From a virus, in the IMG/VR virus record IMGVR_UViG_3300017771_002251, positions 1-55,340 of that record: a stretch of 55,340 nt of DNA. One strand, 5' to 3'. The position numbers and the translations under genes were made by a program. This document shows, in pieces, positions 44,101-53,427 of the stretch. Each line of letters begins with the position of its first letter. The stretch's first letter is position 1. The notes beneath the pieces were generated by a model. The model had not been told where the DNA came from. It did no database searches and saw only the letters and a program-made list of their open reading frames with translations.

Positions 44101-47100
44101 CGCCACTGCTTGATTGGAGTTCTAGATCTAATTACATACGAGTAATCTTGATAGAAATCTGAATCATGGATTCTCTGATTTCCAGAACTGATCTTTCCTC
44201 TATCAGACTTGAATACGCCAAGAGTCTTGTCTCTAGTTACGATAACAGGAGAGAATATAGACTTCCTGATGCTATCAATGATAGCAGTACCTTTATTCTT
44301 ACTCTTCCCAACAATCTGTTTGCCAGCTTCAAATACACCTACAATTTCTTGTAGTCTCATTATATTTGAACCTTTCTTCCATCCGTCAGGTGCTACTCTA
44401 CCTTGAGCAGTAACAGTTTGTCCAGAACGCTGTTCAATGATCTCACCCGCTTTAAACGCATCCAATTCAAAATCTTTCAAGATAAAGATGGATGGTGTCG
44501 AGTATTCAGAAATAATTGTGTTGTCTGTATGGAATCCAGATCCATACTTAACAAAATTGACATTTTGTGGAACACCAATATTTTCTGATTCAAAGAACAA
44601 TTTGTTATCAGTTTCAATGACTTCTACTAATGGAGTTTCTGTATATGTACCTCCATTGATAATTCTGATCTGTTTGACAACACCGAGCTCAATATCAATT
44701 TCTGTCTGTAATCCAGATCCATTACCACTCGCAACCACTAATTCTGGTTTAGAATACTTCTGACCAGGATTATCAATAGTAATTGCTTCAATTGCATTAG
44801 TAGAGGCATTTCTAACTGCCGTTACTTGTGCCTTACATGAATCAGCAGGCACAACGCCTTTGATAACTGGCATTTGGGTATATCCAGAACCCAGGTTATC
44901 TAGTTTGACAGATGCAATTTTTCCAACAGATCTTCCTGTATAGTTAATATCTCCAGATCCATCATATTGTGGGATGTTTCCGATTTCATACACAACTTTG
45001 GTGTCTGATGTGTATGTAACTCTCTTTCTACCAGAAAGAGGATCATCGATGACTCTCAAGAAAGATCCTTCTGTGTCTGTGGAAGAATTAGTGAGGAAGT
45101 AATAGTAACTAGTGAAGTTTACATCTTTACGTGTCTTTTCACCGATGTCTGCACCATAACCAAGTCTGATTCTGACATATGCACCAGGATTACCAGGTTC
45201 AGTCAGACCGACTTCTTTCTCTTCTGTAAAGACATTGAAGTTTGGACTTGTAGAAATATCCAGGTATGAATTCAGCATCGAAGGATGACTGACATCGAAC
45301 TTATAGAAGTAATACTTCTGAATGTCTACAACAGGATTAGTTATAAAGTTGTTGTTATCTAGAGAGAAGAGAAGTTTCTCTTTGATAGGATAAGTATTAG
45401 AAATAGACACCACTTTAGATGGTGTGCTCTGGTCTTCAATAGAAGACACAGTTGTTAGAGGAATTGTAGATGTTGCGTTGTAATCCCAGTTGACAATTAG
45501 TCTCTTGGTAGTCTTATTGTAAGACACAACAACAGGATCATTAGCAGTATTGCCGCCAAGTCTAGATCCAGGTGTAAAGTTGTAAGATGGATTGAAAGAC
45601 GTTATATCCTTTCCATCACCATGATCTGACTTACTGGTGCCTTCCTGTGCTCTCAACACAGTCATCTTCTTATTAGCGTTGTCAACTGTGACAACCTTGA
45701 TAACTTCAGATCCGATAGACAGTAAATCATTTACTGCAATACCGAAAGTGTTAGTTACATTGAGATCTGTTCTGTCAACACCAAATCCAGCAGAATCTAC
45801 ATTGATTAGAGGAGTGGATGATCCTGGGGAAGGATACACAGTAATGGTTCCAACCATTTCTGGGTGGGCAATACAGATATAGTAGTATGTACCAGCAAAT
45901 TGTGGTGTGAATGTAATTGGGACAGATTGATCGGTAGAAGATCCAGTAGCAATATCATAATCCTCAATCTTCAATGCATATCCATCAAGTGCCAGCGTTG
46001 TGCTGTAATCAGACACCACATAGATGGTATGACCACCCATGTTGGGAATAGTGAGTGTGCTGCCAACACGAAGGTTGTAGGTGGGGTTTTCTTCGTTGGT
46101 AGTTAGATCTTTGAATATGTACTGTGGTAACAGTGAACCAGGAGGATAGAAGGTATCTACAGCAGTAATTACATATCCACCAATTGTATCGGAAGTTGTG
46201 ATTTCATCTCCCTCTTCATCAACAATAAAATACTGAATACTAAAATTATTTGGATCTGTGCCCTGATAAATGAAGTTTACGTTACCACCGTCATTTACAC
46301 CAAAAGCAGCTGCCACATATTCATTGGCAATGAAATTATCGTAGTCAGCTTCTGCAACGAAGAATCTCTTCGATAGATTTGCTTCTACTTGCGATTGGTT
46401 GGTATACACCATACCAAGATTAGGACTCTGATCCAAATCAGCAGGATCTACTCTAGGGATAGCAGTTGGTTCTAAAGTTAAGATATCATCTCTACGATAG
46501 TTAGAACCTGGATCGGTAACAGTAATGCTTTCGATATTGCCACTACCATCAAAATTACCAGTACCAACAACTACAGTCGCTTTTGCCTGAACAATATCAT
46601 CTCTGTTCTTTGCAGAATTTGCAAATACCAGGGGTACATCATTATATGTGTTTGAATAGTAGTCTTTACCCAAACCGATGACAGTAGATGCTCCGATACC
46701 ACTATCGTCTACTTTGGCACTATATTGTAGATCAATTAGATCTAGTTCTTGGAATTTCTTCTTCGTGACATAGTAAGTAGTCTCTGTAGTTGCTTCATCA
46801 GGATCTACAATAATATCGATGATATCTCCACCACCAAAGTCATGTGCTTCAGTAGTTTCTAGAATAGCAATATTCTCTTCAATATCAGTGACTCTGATAT
46901 TTCTACTTAACTCATTAATAATGACAATTTCTGTTCCAGCAGTGTTACCTAGGTCACTACTCTTCAAGATTACTTCGCCTTCTTCATAATTTAGATAGTC
47001 ATCAAAACTACCAGTCAATACTTTTAGTCTAACAGCATTCTGTTCGACTGTTCCTGCTAAAATCTGACCAGTAGCAATTTCTGTGGTGGGATCGTCAAAA

Positions 47101-50100
47101 AGTACAAGAGCAAGTGTTTCACCTTGAGTGTATGTACTATTTTTAGACAAGAGTATGTTAATTACTCTAGTAGAAGAATTGATGTCATATCCTGGTTCAA
47201 AAGTACCACTGATGTTTCTCAACACCATGGTGTTCTCTTCACTCACATCTCGGATGAGTTCGCCAGTAGCATTAGTTCCCTGTTGAGTGATTGTATCGCC
47301 AGTAAAACCAAAGAAGGTTTGTAGTGTGGAGATTTGCGCTGCTTTTAGTTCTTTTGATTCAATACCAGTGACATATTTACCAAATGTGGATGCAACGATA
47401 CCAGAAGCACCACTACCACCAGTTCCAGAGTCATCAACATAAATTCTACATCCAACTTGGAAATTGGGTTGCGAATCTTCAATCTTCACTGAAGATACAA
47501 ATCCAGAACTGACAGAATCTACAAATGCAATTTCATCAGCACCATTCTTCAATGTGCCAGGGACAAACAACCTTCTAGAGTTAGAAGGAATGGATTTCTG
47601 TGTGATCTTACTTTCGTAGTTAGATCTAACAGGCAGAGAATAGAAATTGTCTCCAAGGATATATGGATATACAGGTTTGTTCGTAGCATCCATCGAAATG
47701 AAGTATGCATACGTTCCCTGTGGGAATTCTGGTGTTACACAGAATCTACCATTATTGATATCAAGACGAGTCTTACCAGTATCAACTGTAGCAACCCACT
47801 CGTAGTCATCAACAAATGTGCCCATCTCGTATGGAGCATCGACGGGACCATCAGTTCTTGTATTCTTGAGTTCGTACCCACTGTTCATTCTCGCAATGGA
47901 AGATGAACTGTCTAGAGGGTCAGAGAATGCATATGGACCATAAATTGGATTTCCATCATAAGCATACCCGAGAATTGGTGAGTGAGTGAGAGTTGCTGTC
48001 TCCTGAAGAGTGACTGGATTGATGTTATCCTGTAACTTTACACGCAGTCTTTTGGGGTTTGCAGCAACACCATAATAATATTCATTTTCAATTGCATCCT
48101 TTACTGCTAGTCCGTTGTTATCATCTAAAACGAGCTCATTTTCAAAGTACCTATTTCGCACCCAACGATAAATTTTTGCAGTCGCTGCAGCTGGGTTGTT
48201 CTGACCTTCGGAGAACAGTTCGACTCTTACATTTTCTTGTGTATAGAATTTACCACCAGAGACTTTTTCAAATTCGGTGATTTTTCCTAACGTGTTGATC
48301 TTTGCACGATATTCTGCAAACCTACCTTTACCTGCTAGGTCACTGATTAAGATGAGAGGAGGGGCAGAATAATACTCACCACTGTTAATAACTCTGATGC
48401 TAGTAATTTCTCCAGAAGTCACAACCGCTTCTGCTGCACCATATCTACCAGCAGTGATCTCGATCAGTGGATCTGCTGTATAATTTTTATTTTTGATCGT
48501 TGTGATTGCATTAACAGTATCACCTGCCAAAGAAGACAGAGCAATCGTTGAATCACCGTTCACCAGAACATAAGGAGGTTTGGTGTATCCAGAACCACGA
48601 TTCGTAAGGTTGTAAGTCTGAATATCACCATAAGCAATATTATTCTCACTCTTGAAACTAAAAGCAATAGAACCATCAACAAAGATGCCAATATCTCTTG
48701 TTGGGGTTTTATATACTTCTGGTGTTGTACTAGACTGCTTTGGAATTAATTTAAGCAGTTGAGGATCAACCAAAGGTGTAGGTTGAGTAGCACCTGTCAA
48801 AATCCTTGTAGAAGGATATGAAGATGTTGAGATGTAGAAATACTGACTATCTTCGTATATTGCACCTACATCAGCAACATAATTTGACAACCCTTGACCA
48901 ACACCAGGATTCAGTGGAACTGAAGGTGTTAATGAACCAGGGTTCATCTGCCAACGAATTCTGTTAGCAGTTTGATCATAGATTACAGGATTCTTGGTTT
49001 CAAATCCTGGTTTGGAGATTTGTACCTTATCTCCAACTTTAGAATATGGTTCAGCAACATCAACATTTAAATTTGTTAGTGTTCCATAGACAAGTAACTT
49101 GACATCACCTTGATCAGTAGATGCAGTGACATTAGAATAACCTACTACAAGGTCACCTACATCGTGAGTTCTTGTGACATTACCACGCTCTCTAATAATA
49201 AACTGTCTAGAACCCTTTCCTTCGTATCGGATGACTTCATTATTAATTTGAACGTATCCATTCTGTGTATTCCAACCTAATGTGGAGTCTACAGTGACTC
49301 TACTACCAGCACCTTGACTAGGCGTGAGAACCCTGTCCAGCACTGTCTTTTCAGGGATTGTAAATTCACCATTTACGGTACTTGGGTTAATGATCAGGTT
49401 GAACAACCCATAATCACCAACTTTACCAATGCCAATGACATTCTCAATACCTACAGATGCATATGAAGCATTTGGAGAGTTCTTGTCAGACTGCTGAACA
49501 ATAGTTTGTCCAATCAACCAGTCGGCATCACCTTGTAGAACAATGACTTGTAGTGCAAATGAAGCATCCCAGTTGGATTCTGATACTTTTACAGTAAAGT
49601 CTTTTGGATAGTATGTTGTGGGGATATCATCAGCACTCTTCGAGACGATAGAGTTGAAGATAAACCTAATTGACTTGTCAGTTCCTTTGACTTTGTAAAA
49701 GTCAGCGATGTTCTTGATTAACTGACGTTTGTCGATATCTCCTTTGAGATATACTTCTGGCACATCAACCAGATATTCTCTCTCAAACGCCTTCACAAGA
49801 GCGTACAGGAAGAGGTGACTTAAATTATGTACTACCGAACTGGTAGCGTGAAACTTTGCGTCAGAGGACGTGTATTGGGACTTTTCGTAGAGATCCCCTA
49901 GTTGGGTGGTTCCACTGACTCCTCTGGAGACTCCCAAAAACTCTGTATCTGTTCTGGAAGCATAAAAACAAATTTCATCACCAATTTTGACATATCCATT
50001 CTTTCTGGGGAATGAAGATGCATCAGCAACCGCAATGGTGGTATCTGTAACAGAAATGCCAGCAGTTGTGGTAGTTTGTTCTGTTAGTAGATTTTTTTCG

Positions 50101-50270
50101 TAAAAATCGATATCACGGTATGATGTGATGTTCGATATAATATCTAAAGACTGACCAGTAGATTCTAGTTGCTCATAGTATGCTTCGATGACTGCCGCGA
50201 CATTTCCATATTCAGAAACGATAAACGCAGGAAGCTGTGTCTCAATTAGCGATGAAATTTTATTACTCAT
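41172..50270 (-). CDS. Giant baseplate wedge-region protein at the gp7 position (3032 residues)
   Basis: About three times the length of T4 gp7. The N-terminus 'MSNKISSLIETQLPAFIVSE' and 'IKNIADFYKVKGTDKSIRFI' (about 185-205) is a baseplate-type opening. Repeated modules follow: 'GSGYTKPPYVLV'-type turns (at least seven), 'IGDEI..Y.S...F.GVSRGVSGTT'-type modules (four or more), and 'DGVLQ...Y' modules near residues 2200-2420. A YHYH-like domain is seen near 770 ('GYAYDGNPIYGPYAF', 'CVTPEFPQGTYAYF'), and a cupredoxin-like end near 1465 ('GTYYYICIAHPEMVGTI'). It starts 4 bases after gp6. Position and N-terminus support a wedge role; the expansions suggest host-contact arms. Confidence 0.78.
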   Translation of the reverse strand: MSNKISSLIETQLPAFIVSEYGNVAAVIEAYYEQLESTGQSLDIISNITSYRDIDFYEKNLLTEQTTTTAGISVTDTTIAVADASSFPRKNGYVKIGDEICFYASRTDTEFLGVSRGVSGTTQLGDLYEKSQYTSSDAKFHATSSVVHNLSHLFLYALVKAFEREYLVDVPEVYLKGDIDKRQLIKNIADFYKVKGTDKSIRFIFNSIVSKSADDIPTTYYPKDFTVKVSESNWDASFALQVIVLQGDADWLIGQTIVQQSDKNSPNASYASVGIENVIGIGKVGDYGLFNLIINPSTVNGEFTIPEKTVLDRVLTPSQGAGSRVTVDSTLGWNTQNGYVQINNEVIRYEGKGSRQFIIRERGNVTRTHDVGDLVVGYSNVTASTDQGDVKLLVYGTLTNLNVDVAEPYSKVGDKVQISKPGFETKNPVIYDQTANRIRWQMNPGSLTPSVPLNPGVGQGLSNYVADVGAIYEDSQYFYISTSSYPSTRILTGATQPTPLVDPQLLKLIPKQSSTTPEVYKTPTRDIGIFVDGSIAFSFKSENNIAYGDIQTYNLTNRGSGYTKPPYVLVNGDSTIALSSLAGDTVNAITTIKNKNYTADPLIEITAGRYGAAEAVVTSGEITSIRVINSGEYYSAPPLILISDLAGKGRFAEYRAKINTLGKITEFEKVSGGKFYTQENVRVELFSEGQNNPAAATAKIYRWVRNRYFENELVLDDNNGLAVKDAIENEYYYGVAANPKRLRVKLQDNINPVTLQETATLTHSPILGYAYDGNPIYGPYAFSDPLDSSSSIARMNSGYELKNTRTDGPVDAPYEMGTFVDDYEWVATVDTGKTRLDINNGRFCVTPEFPQGTYAYFISMDATNKPVYPYILGDNFYSLPVRSNYESKITQKSIPSNSRRLFVPGTLKNGADEIAFVDSVSSGFVSSVKIEDSQPNFQVGCRIYVDDSGTGGSGASGIVASTFGKYVTGIESKELKAAQISTLQTFFGFTGDTITQQGTNATGELIRDVSEENTMVLRNISGTFEPGYDINSSTRVINILLSKNSTYTQGETLALVLFDDPTTEIATGQILAGTVEQNAVRLKVLTGSFDDYLNYEEGEVILKSSDLGNTAGTEIVIINELSRNIRVTDIEENIAILETTEAHDFGGGDIIDIIVDPDEATTETTYYVTKKKFQELDLIDLQYSAKVDDSGIGASTVIGLGKDYYSNTYNDVPLVFANSAKNRDDIVQAKATVVVGTGNFDGSGNIESITVTDPGSNYRRDDILTLEPTAIPRVDPADLDQSPNLGMVYTNQSQVEANLSKRFFVAEADYDNFIANEYVAAAFGVNDGGNVNFIYQGTDPNNFSIQYFIVDEEGDEITTSDTIGGYVITAVDTFYPPGSLLPQYIFKDLTTNEENPTYNLRVGSTLTIPNMGGHTIYVVSDYSTTLALDGYALKIEDYDIATGSSTDQSVPITFTPQFAGTYYYICIAHPEMVGTITVYPSPGSSTPLINVDSAGFGVDRTDLNVTNTFGIAVNDLLSIGSEVIKVVTVDNANKKMTVLRAQEGTSKSDHGDGKDITSFNPSYNFTPGSRLGGNTANDPVVVSYNKTTKRLIVNWDYNATSTIPLTTVSSIEDQSTPSKVVSISNTYPIKEKLLFSLDNNNFITNPVVDIQKYYFYKFDVSHPSMLNSYLDISTSPNFNVFTEEKEVGLTEPGNPGAYVRIRLGYGADIGEKTRKDVNFTSYYYFLTNSSTDTEGSFLRVIDDPLSGRKRVTYTSDTKVVYEIGNIPQYDGSGDINYTGRSVGKIASVKLDNLGSGYTQMPVIKGVVPADSCKAQVTAVRNASTNAIEAITIDNPGQKYSKPELVVASGNGSGLQTEIDIELGVVKQIRIINGGTYTETPLVEVIETDNKLFFESENIGVPQNVNFVKYGSGFHTDNTIISEYSTPSIFILKDFELDAFKAGEIIEQRSGQTVTAQGRVAPDGWKKGSNIMRLQEIVGVFEAGKQIVGKSKNKGTAIIDSIRKSIFSPVIVTRDKTLGVFKSDRGKISSGNQRIHDSDFYQDYSYVIRSRTPIKQWRNIIKDTTHPAGFKAFGEVYLETQAPAIMPVNQPVKKTTVIITGPPVSLSTVSTKRSITTSIFKVKDSRVSRGAGSVSVDEFDETLFRTRELELTPAFDGRYDPQTGLKIGNTQFTIIDKATGTAYTPYNEQELLMTIDGVAQRPGYSFKVTGNQLNFYEPPLGIRINEDQEVPAQKEYIRSFRFREDTDNSRYLKRLQNIADSFDGRTRIFDLKWEDGSLVKTSDKEDLFIYLDGVLQQGSYEIRRFSSANKADRIAFAKAPKNYKDLYDADAFPQELQNETYFYGFGVGLYERLGIDERVVPYNQYNQYLIYDSNNNVINSVDDKNLYVYVDGVLQNRELSYKIAGSLIRFNQAVPYAEQADGTYASARVDIIRLYGKDAIPTVTLFNHEPDVYYNRAKVEIDLASGYDSLTTWRTQNTTDTTIVKQGNNVWGDLISVSLGSGNKFVIELRSQNISSSASEPIIFDRNDGTPLTLNPDSFTITYVTNEDGDRILNRLEANYIPYLPTGDAFDSYDYRGEILKQHPNLRVGDKIQIDGEKSYRSIISSPLFARPTDYRDGEQISNNFFTKIAASGYDKEKFGEGLSVIANVDAGKVTSLDWNRRDLSYYFNNGILVNPTAYNYNTPPVLNFVPVNGEGGGAKARVIVYGGQIIDIEIVDPGSGYTKAPKVVISRGYSILRENNHPEFFMTRYTTGGGGQNLVATITAVSTVIPLYYKNIIESVGVVKVLDPVSFGAEVTRIIQFIGPAIGMGEVSEQNILTQIQYVVATESPAAVSQPAFTRIFPENMDVAFESFRAIKTRYFSSGVVALDENPVANPEYYSQGKLGTTVASFLDYLYLDVGYANVSGITLEQLELTYTQFNGISEGVDTWMENMAINASSLTTNGTLFNPGVPSLQEHVSFLDAPATDVSIVLYVPDTSRFPDSGKLLLGKELVTYTSKSADRFAGVTRGVDGTTAEAHTAGTFIRTIGLETTL

Positions 50271-50274
50271 CTAC

Positions 50275-52077
50275 TTACTCTGGGTATACCGCGAACTTAC
50301 TATTAGCAACATCTACATCCAAGTACATATGTCTAGATGCATCGATATCGTTATTACGAGGAACGACACGAACTGAAATTCTGTTGTCGAAGAAAGTACC
50401 TTCTATAATAGTCACGTCATACAACTTGATTTCACCCTCGTCGTAATCAACATCGCCAATATAGTCCTTCAATACTATCTTTTCGCCAGTTCCAGGATCT
50501 AGTCTATATAGGATCATTTTGCCGAAGCGATCTTCCATATAGACATCAGTAACAGGATATTCACTGACTCTAAATGCTGTACTCTGAATTACAGGACCAT
50601 CTTCAGGGCAATTGCTCTTAAATGCGTTCTGGAAGCAAAGTTCATAGAAAGAAGTGCTGTTGATAAGAGGATAGAAATCCTTTCTCATCATTACGGTTGT
50701 AGTGTTAGATGTGATCGATCTATCAGAAGAATCGATGACTCCAATGTACTTACTATATCTAAACTTACCGTTGAATTTCTCGGTGCTTGATGCTTTGGTG
50801 TACTGTTCAACACCAGAATAGACTTTAGTTCTGATGTCTTCTGGATATTGATTAGTAATCCTTGTATTGAACTGAACTCTACTGTCTAACTCCAAATATA
50901 GAATAGATGGGTCCTTGATTTCAGGAGTTACCGAAGCAACAGCATAATCTTTCAAACCAGCGATAATTTGTTGCTTGGTGGTTGTGGATAAGTTCGCACC
51001 ACTCTCTGGTTTGATGACAATCTTGACTTTACCAAATTCAGGGTATCTCTCCTCTTCACCACCGTATGTAATGATGTCAGAGATCGCTGGGTAGATCTTT
51101 CTTACAATAGCAGCGTAATCACTCGCAGTTACCGCTCTATTCTGTGTAGCATATAATTTCGGTGCATTGAACTTAATCTTGTCAATGCTCTCGATGTCAG
51201 CACCGCCGTTTGCATTATCAACAACTGTGATGTTTCTTACTTCAGTTCCAAACGCAGTTCCGTTGACATCCTCTAAAACACCAGCAAATACAAATAATGA
51301 CGCACCATTTGCTTCAGCGCCATTAGAAATAAGATATGATGCCTCAACATAGTTGTTGTGCTCTAGTTTTTGACCAATAACACCGTCACCAAAGAACAAC
51401 TCATATCTCTCGTCAGCAGATTCATCTACGTAGAAAATGCCGTCAGTGTCTTTGATGTCAATGATATTATCAATCATAGTGAAGTAAGCGAACTCACTAG
51501 ACTGTTCTGTGGGATATACTTTGACTCTAATGGTGCTAGTATCCGCTTTTCCGTTAGACAGTACGTACTTCTGTGATTTAACGAAGTTACTTGTGGTAAA
51601 GTTGTCCTCAACAACAGAACCTTCGTACAACTCTACGTTAGTGAAAAACGCTTGACCATTAACAACACCCGCCTTGTAGTCATCTAATACTACAAAGCGG
51701 TATAGTTTATCATTATAAGTGGTGACAAATCCCGTACCCTTCTTCAATACAATGATTGCAGGTGCGGATCCTGGAAAATTTACTTGGAAATTAACCATTG
51801 CCTTTGCAGCAACTACGGACTTTGGTTTATATCCTAGTTGCTTTGCCAGAGAAATTACGTTGTCACGAAGAGTGGCAGACTCCAAGAACAACTCGTTTAC
51901 CACCATGTTCGTGTTGAACGCGGTGTAATACGTGTTATACGCTAATACATCGAGGAATGTGCTCCAGACAGAACCCTCGAAATCATAATCAGTAAAATCA
52001 GACTGTGCTCTCAAGTATTCTTTGAGAGTGGTCTTAATATTTTCAAAGTCTAAATTATTTACTTGAATATGCTTCAT
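50275..52077 (-). CDS. 6: Baseplate wedge protein gp6
   Basis: A 600-residue protein close in length to T4 gp6 (660). The N-terminus 'DFENIKTTLKEYLRAQSDFT', 'DYDFEGSVWSTFLDVLAYNT' and 'NMVVNELFLESATLRDNVIS' is characteristic of the gp6/J family, as is 'AKQLGYKPKSVVAAKAMVNF'. Further on are 'YELFFGDGVIGQKLEHNNYV' and 'AVTASDYAAIVRKIYPAISD', also family landmarks. Gp6 joins neighbouring wedges into the inner baseplate ring. It overlaps gp25 by ATGA. Confidence 0.92.
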   Translation of the reverse strand: MKHIQVNNLDFENIKTTLKEYLRAQSDFTDYDFEGSVWSTFLDVLAYNTYYTAFNTNMVVNELFLESATLRDNVISLAKQLGYKPKSVVAAKAMVNFQVNFPGSAPAIIVLKKGTGFVTTYNDKLYRFVVLDDYKAGVVNGQAFFTNVELYEGSVVEDNFTTSNFVKSQKYVLSNGKADTSTIRVKVYPTEQSSEFAYFTMIDNIIDIKDTDGIFYVDESADERYELFFGDGVIGQKLEHNNYVEASYLISNGAEANGASLFVFAGVLEDVNGTAFGTEVRNITVVDNANGGADIESIDKIKFNAPKLYATQNRAVTASDYAAIVRKIYPAISDIITYGGEEERYPEFGKVKIVIKPESGANLSTTTKQQIIAGLKDYAVASVTPEIKDPSILYLELDSRVQFNTRITNQYPEDIRTKVYSGVEQYTKASSTEKFNGKFRYSKYIGVIDSSDRSITSNTTTVMMRKDFYPLINSTSFYELCFQNAFKSNCPEDGPVIQSTAFRVSEYPVTDVYMEDRFGKMILYRLDPGTGEKIVLKDYIGDVDYDEGEIKLYDVTIIEGTFFDNRISVRVVPRNNDIDASRHMYLDVDVANSKFAVYPE

Positions 52078-52469
52078 CGGGTTCTCTGGAGGAGGAAGTT
52101 GATTGATTGATCGGGAGTGTCCTGACGACCAATAATAGTAAACTCTAGGTTTGCTTCAAATGCATTATTGTCAAAGTCTGGTAAGACCTCAACTTCTTGC
52201 AACCTTATTCTAGGTTCGTATTTTGATAAAGTACGTTTGATCTCATCAGCAATGAGACCTGCAATAGCAAAATCAAGTTGTTCAAACAACAAGTCGCGAA
52301 TACCCGAACCGATTTCACTATCAAACAATCGTTCTCCAGGTGATGTCAATAACAAATTAGTAATTGACTGCTTAATAGACGCCTCATCTTTAGTCACCTG
52401 CAAATCCCCTGTAATAGGATGTGGATTGAAGGTGACCTTTAAATCTTTAAAAGACTGTTGATTAGGCAC
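52074..52469 (-). CDS. 25: Baseplate wedge protein gp25
   Basis: A 131-residue protein matching the gp25/IraD (lysozyme-like baseplate) family in length and motifs: 'DLKVTFNPHPITGDLQVTKD', 'ASIKQSITNLLLTSPGERLF' and 'SEIGSGIRDLLFEQLD', the hallmark E-G-S-G-I-R element, then 'EIKRTLSKYEPRIRLQEVEV'. Gp25 binds gp6 in the wedge core and helps start sheath assembly. Preceded by a CATAAATA late promoter variant. Confidence 0.95.
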   Translation of the reverse strand: MPNQQSFKDLKVTFNPHPITGDLQVTKDEASIKQSITNLLLTSPGERLFDSEIGSGIRDLLFEQLDFAIAGLIADEIKRTLSKYEPRIRLQEVEVLPDFDNNAFEANLEFTIIGRQDTPDQSINFLLQRTR

Positions 52470-52487
52470 AATAACACAATTTATTGT

Positions 52488-52616
52488 TTATTTATGGTCC
52501 TTTTTCTGATCTTCTTTCTCTTTCTTCTTTAGATACCTATCAGAGTCAATCTGGGTGATCAGGGTCATTCCAGACTTGATAAAATCTTTGCTCTTGTCGG
52601 TTGGTGAATTACCCAT
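52488..52616 (-). CDS. Small basic protein, unknown function
   Basis: A 42-residue protein from ATG 52616, 'MGNSPTDKSKDFIKSGMTLI' followed by 'TQIDSDRYLKKKEKEDQKKD'. I chose this ATG over one 63 bases upstream because a clear AAAGGAG lies 7 bases before it and it overlaps the preceding stop by only 8 bases. The C-terminal third is almost all Lys, Glu and Asp, probably helical. No function recognised. Confidence 0.65.
   Translation of the reverse strand: MGNSPTDKSKDFIKSGMTLITQIDSDRYLKKKEKEDQKKDHK
52489..52496 (-). promoter_or_regulatory. Late promoter variant CATAAATA before gp25
   Basis: CATAAATA on the minus strand, 20 bases upstream of the gp25 start, overlapping the stop of the small gene upstream. 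It would open the wedge operon gp25, gp6, gp7-position, with gp8 having its own promoters. Confidence 0.45.
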
Positions 52617-53262
52617 TTTGTTTCTCCTTTGGTGTTTGCCAGAAATAGTCGTCGGTGTCTCCAAGGCGTCCCCAGTCAATTCCTGCCTCTACTTGGTATT
52701 CTATGGTGGATACCTTAAAGTCAGGGAATTGAGGGTCCTGGGGCGTTATAGAGAGGTCATACAGTCGCATTCTGTTATTAGGATATAGTGCATACTGACC
52801 GTTAGTTAAAGCGATACAATTATGCGACTTGTGCTCTTGTGGCACCTCACTTACATTATTATCTATAACATCGATGTTTGCATGATAGTTATCAAGTGTA
52901 AACAAGTATTGACCTTTCATCAATCCATGGTCTCTTGTAAAGACTTCACAGTCCATAGATGCCACAAATCCTTTGCTCATACATGCAACACCATAATCCA
53001 TACAATTCCAAAATTGTAGATTCTCCAGACTCATATCAACATCTGGTGTCTTGGGTGATCTTACGAATGCACTGATCGGAAGTTTATCATACATTGCCCC
53101 ATAGGTAGGCAAGTACGTCTCAAAGTAAAAAGCACGTCCAGGTATGCTTTTAGCACATACCCAGACGCCCTCTACAAACTCCCCATGTCCATCCTGGTGG
53201 TCTCGTAAGTATTCTTTACGAACCCATACCTTTTCGGCAGGAAGATTGCAAATTAAATTCAC
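52609..53262 (-). CDS. Conserved-looking phage protein of unknown function
   Basis: A 217-residue protein starting with GTG at 53262, where GTGA overlaps the stop of the 48-residue gene and an AGGG lies just upstream. 'NLICNLPAEKVWVRKEYLRD', 'GVWVCAKSIPGRAFYFETYL', 'MDCEVFTRDHGLMKGQYLFT' and 'ECHKSHNCIALTNGQ'-like segments (exactly 'EHKSHNCIALTNGQYALYPN') suggest a compact alpha/beta protein. The neighbourhood is baseplate, so a structural or assembly role is possible, but no family is recognised. Confidence 0.7.
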   Translation of the reverse strand: MNLICNLPAEKVWVRKEYLRDHQDGHGEFVEGVWVCAKSIPGRAFYFETYLPTYGAMYDKLPISAFVRSPKTPDVDMSLENLQFWNCMDYGVACMSKGFVASMDCEVFTRDHGLMKGQYLFTLDNYHANIDVIDNNVSEVPQEHKSHNCIALTNGQYALYPNNRMRLYDLSITPQDPQFPDFKVSTIEYQVEAGIDWGRLGDTDDYFWQTPKEKQNG

Positions 53263-53405
53263 TTACCCTGACCACGATAACGCTTCTTTGCCTTGTTACG
53301 AGATGTTGCTGCATACTTGGTATGCTGTCCACAACCCTGTCGTGATTTCTTGGGTGTTGCCTCAATAAACTGTTGACCAAGAAGAGACTTTTTAACCTTT
53401 GCCAT
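53259..53405 (-). CDS. 48-residue basic protein
   Basis: A short gene from ATG 53405: 'MAKVKKSLLGQQFIEATPKK', then 'SRQGCGQHTKYAATSRNKAK' and 'KRYRGQGK'. It has 14 Lys/Arg in 48 residues and no membrane segment. The 'KSLLGQ.FIEA.PKK.RQG...TKY.ATSRN..KK.YRGQG' pattern resembles small conserved proteins of T4-like cyanophages. It overlaps the next gene by GTGA. A host-type promoter lies directly upstream. Nucleic-acid binding is plausible from charge alone. Confidence 0.8.
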   Translation of the reverse strand: MAKVKKSLLGQQFIEATPKKSRQGCGQHTKYAATSRNKAKKRYRGQGK

Positions 53406-53427
53406 TAATCAATGATGAACTGATCTA

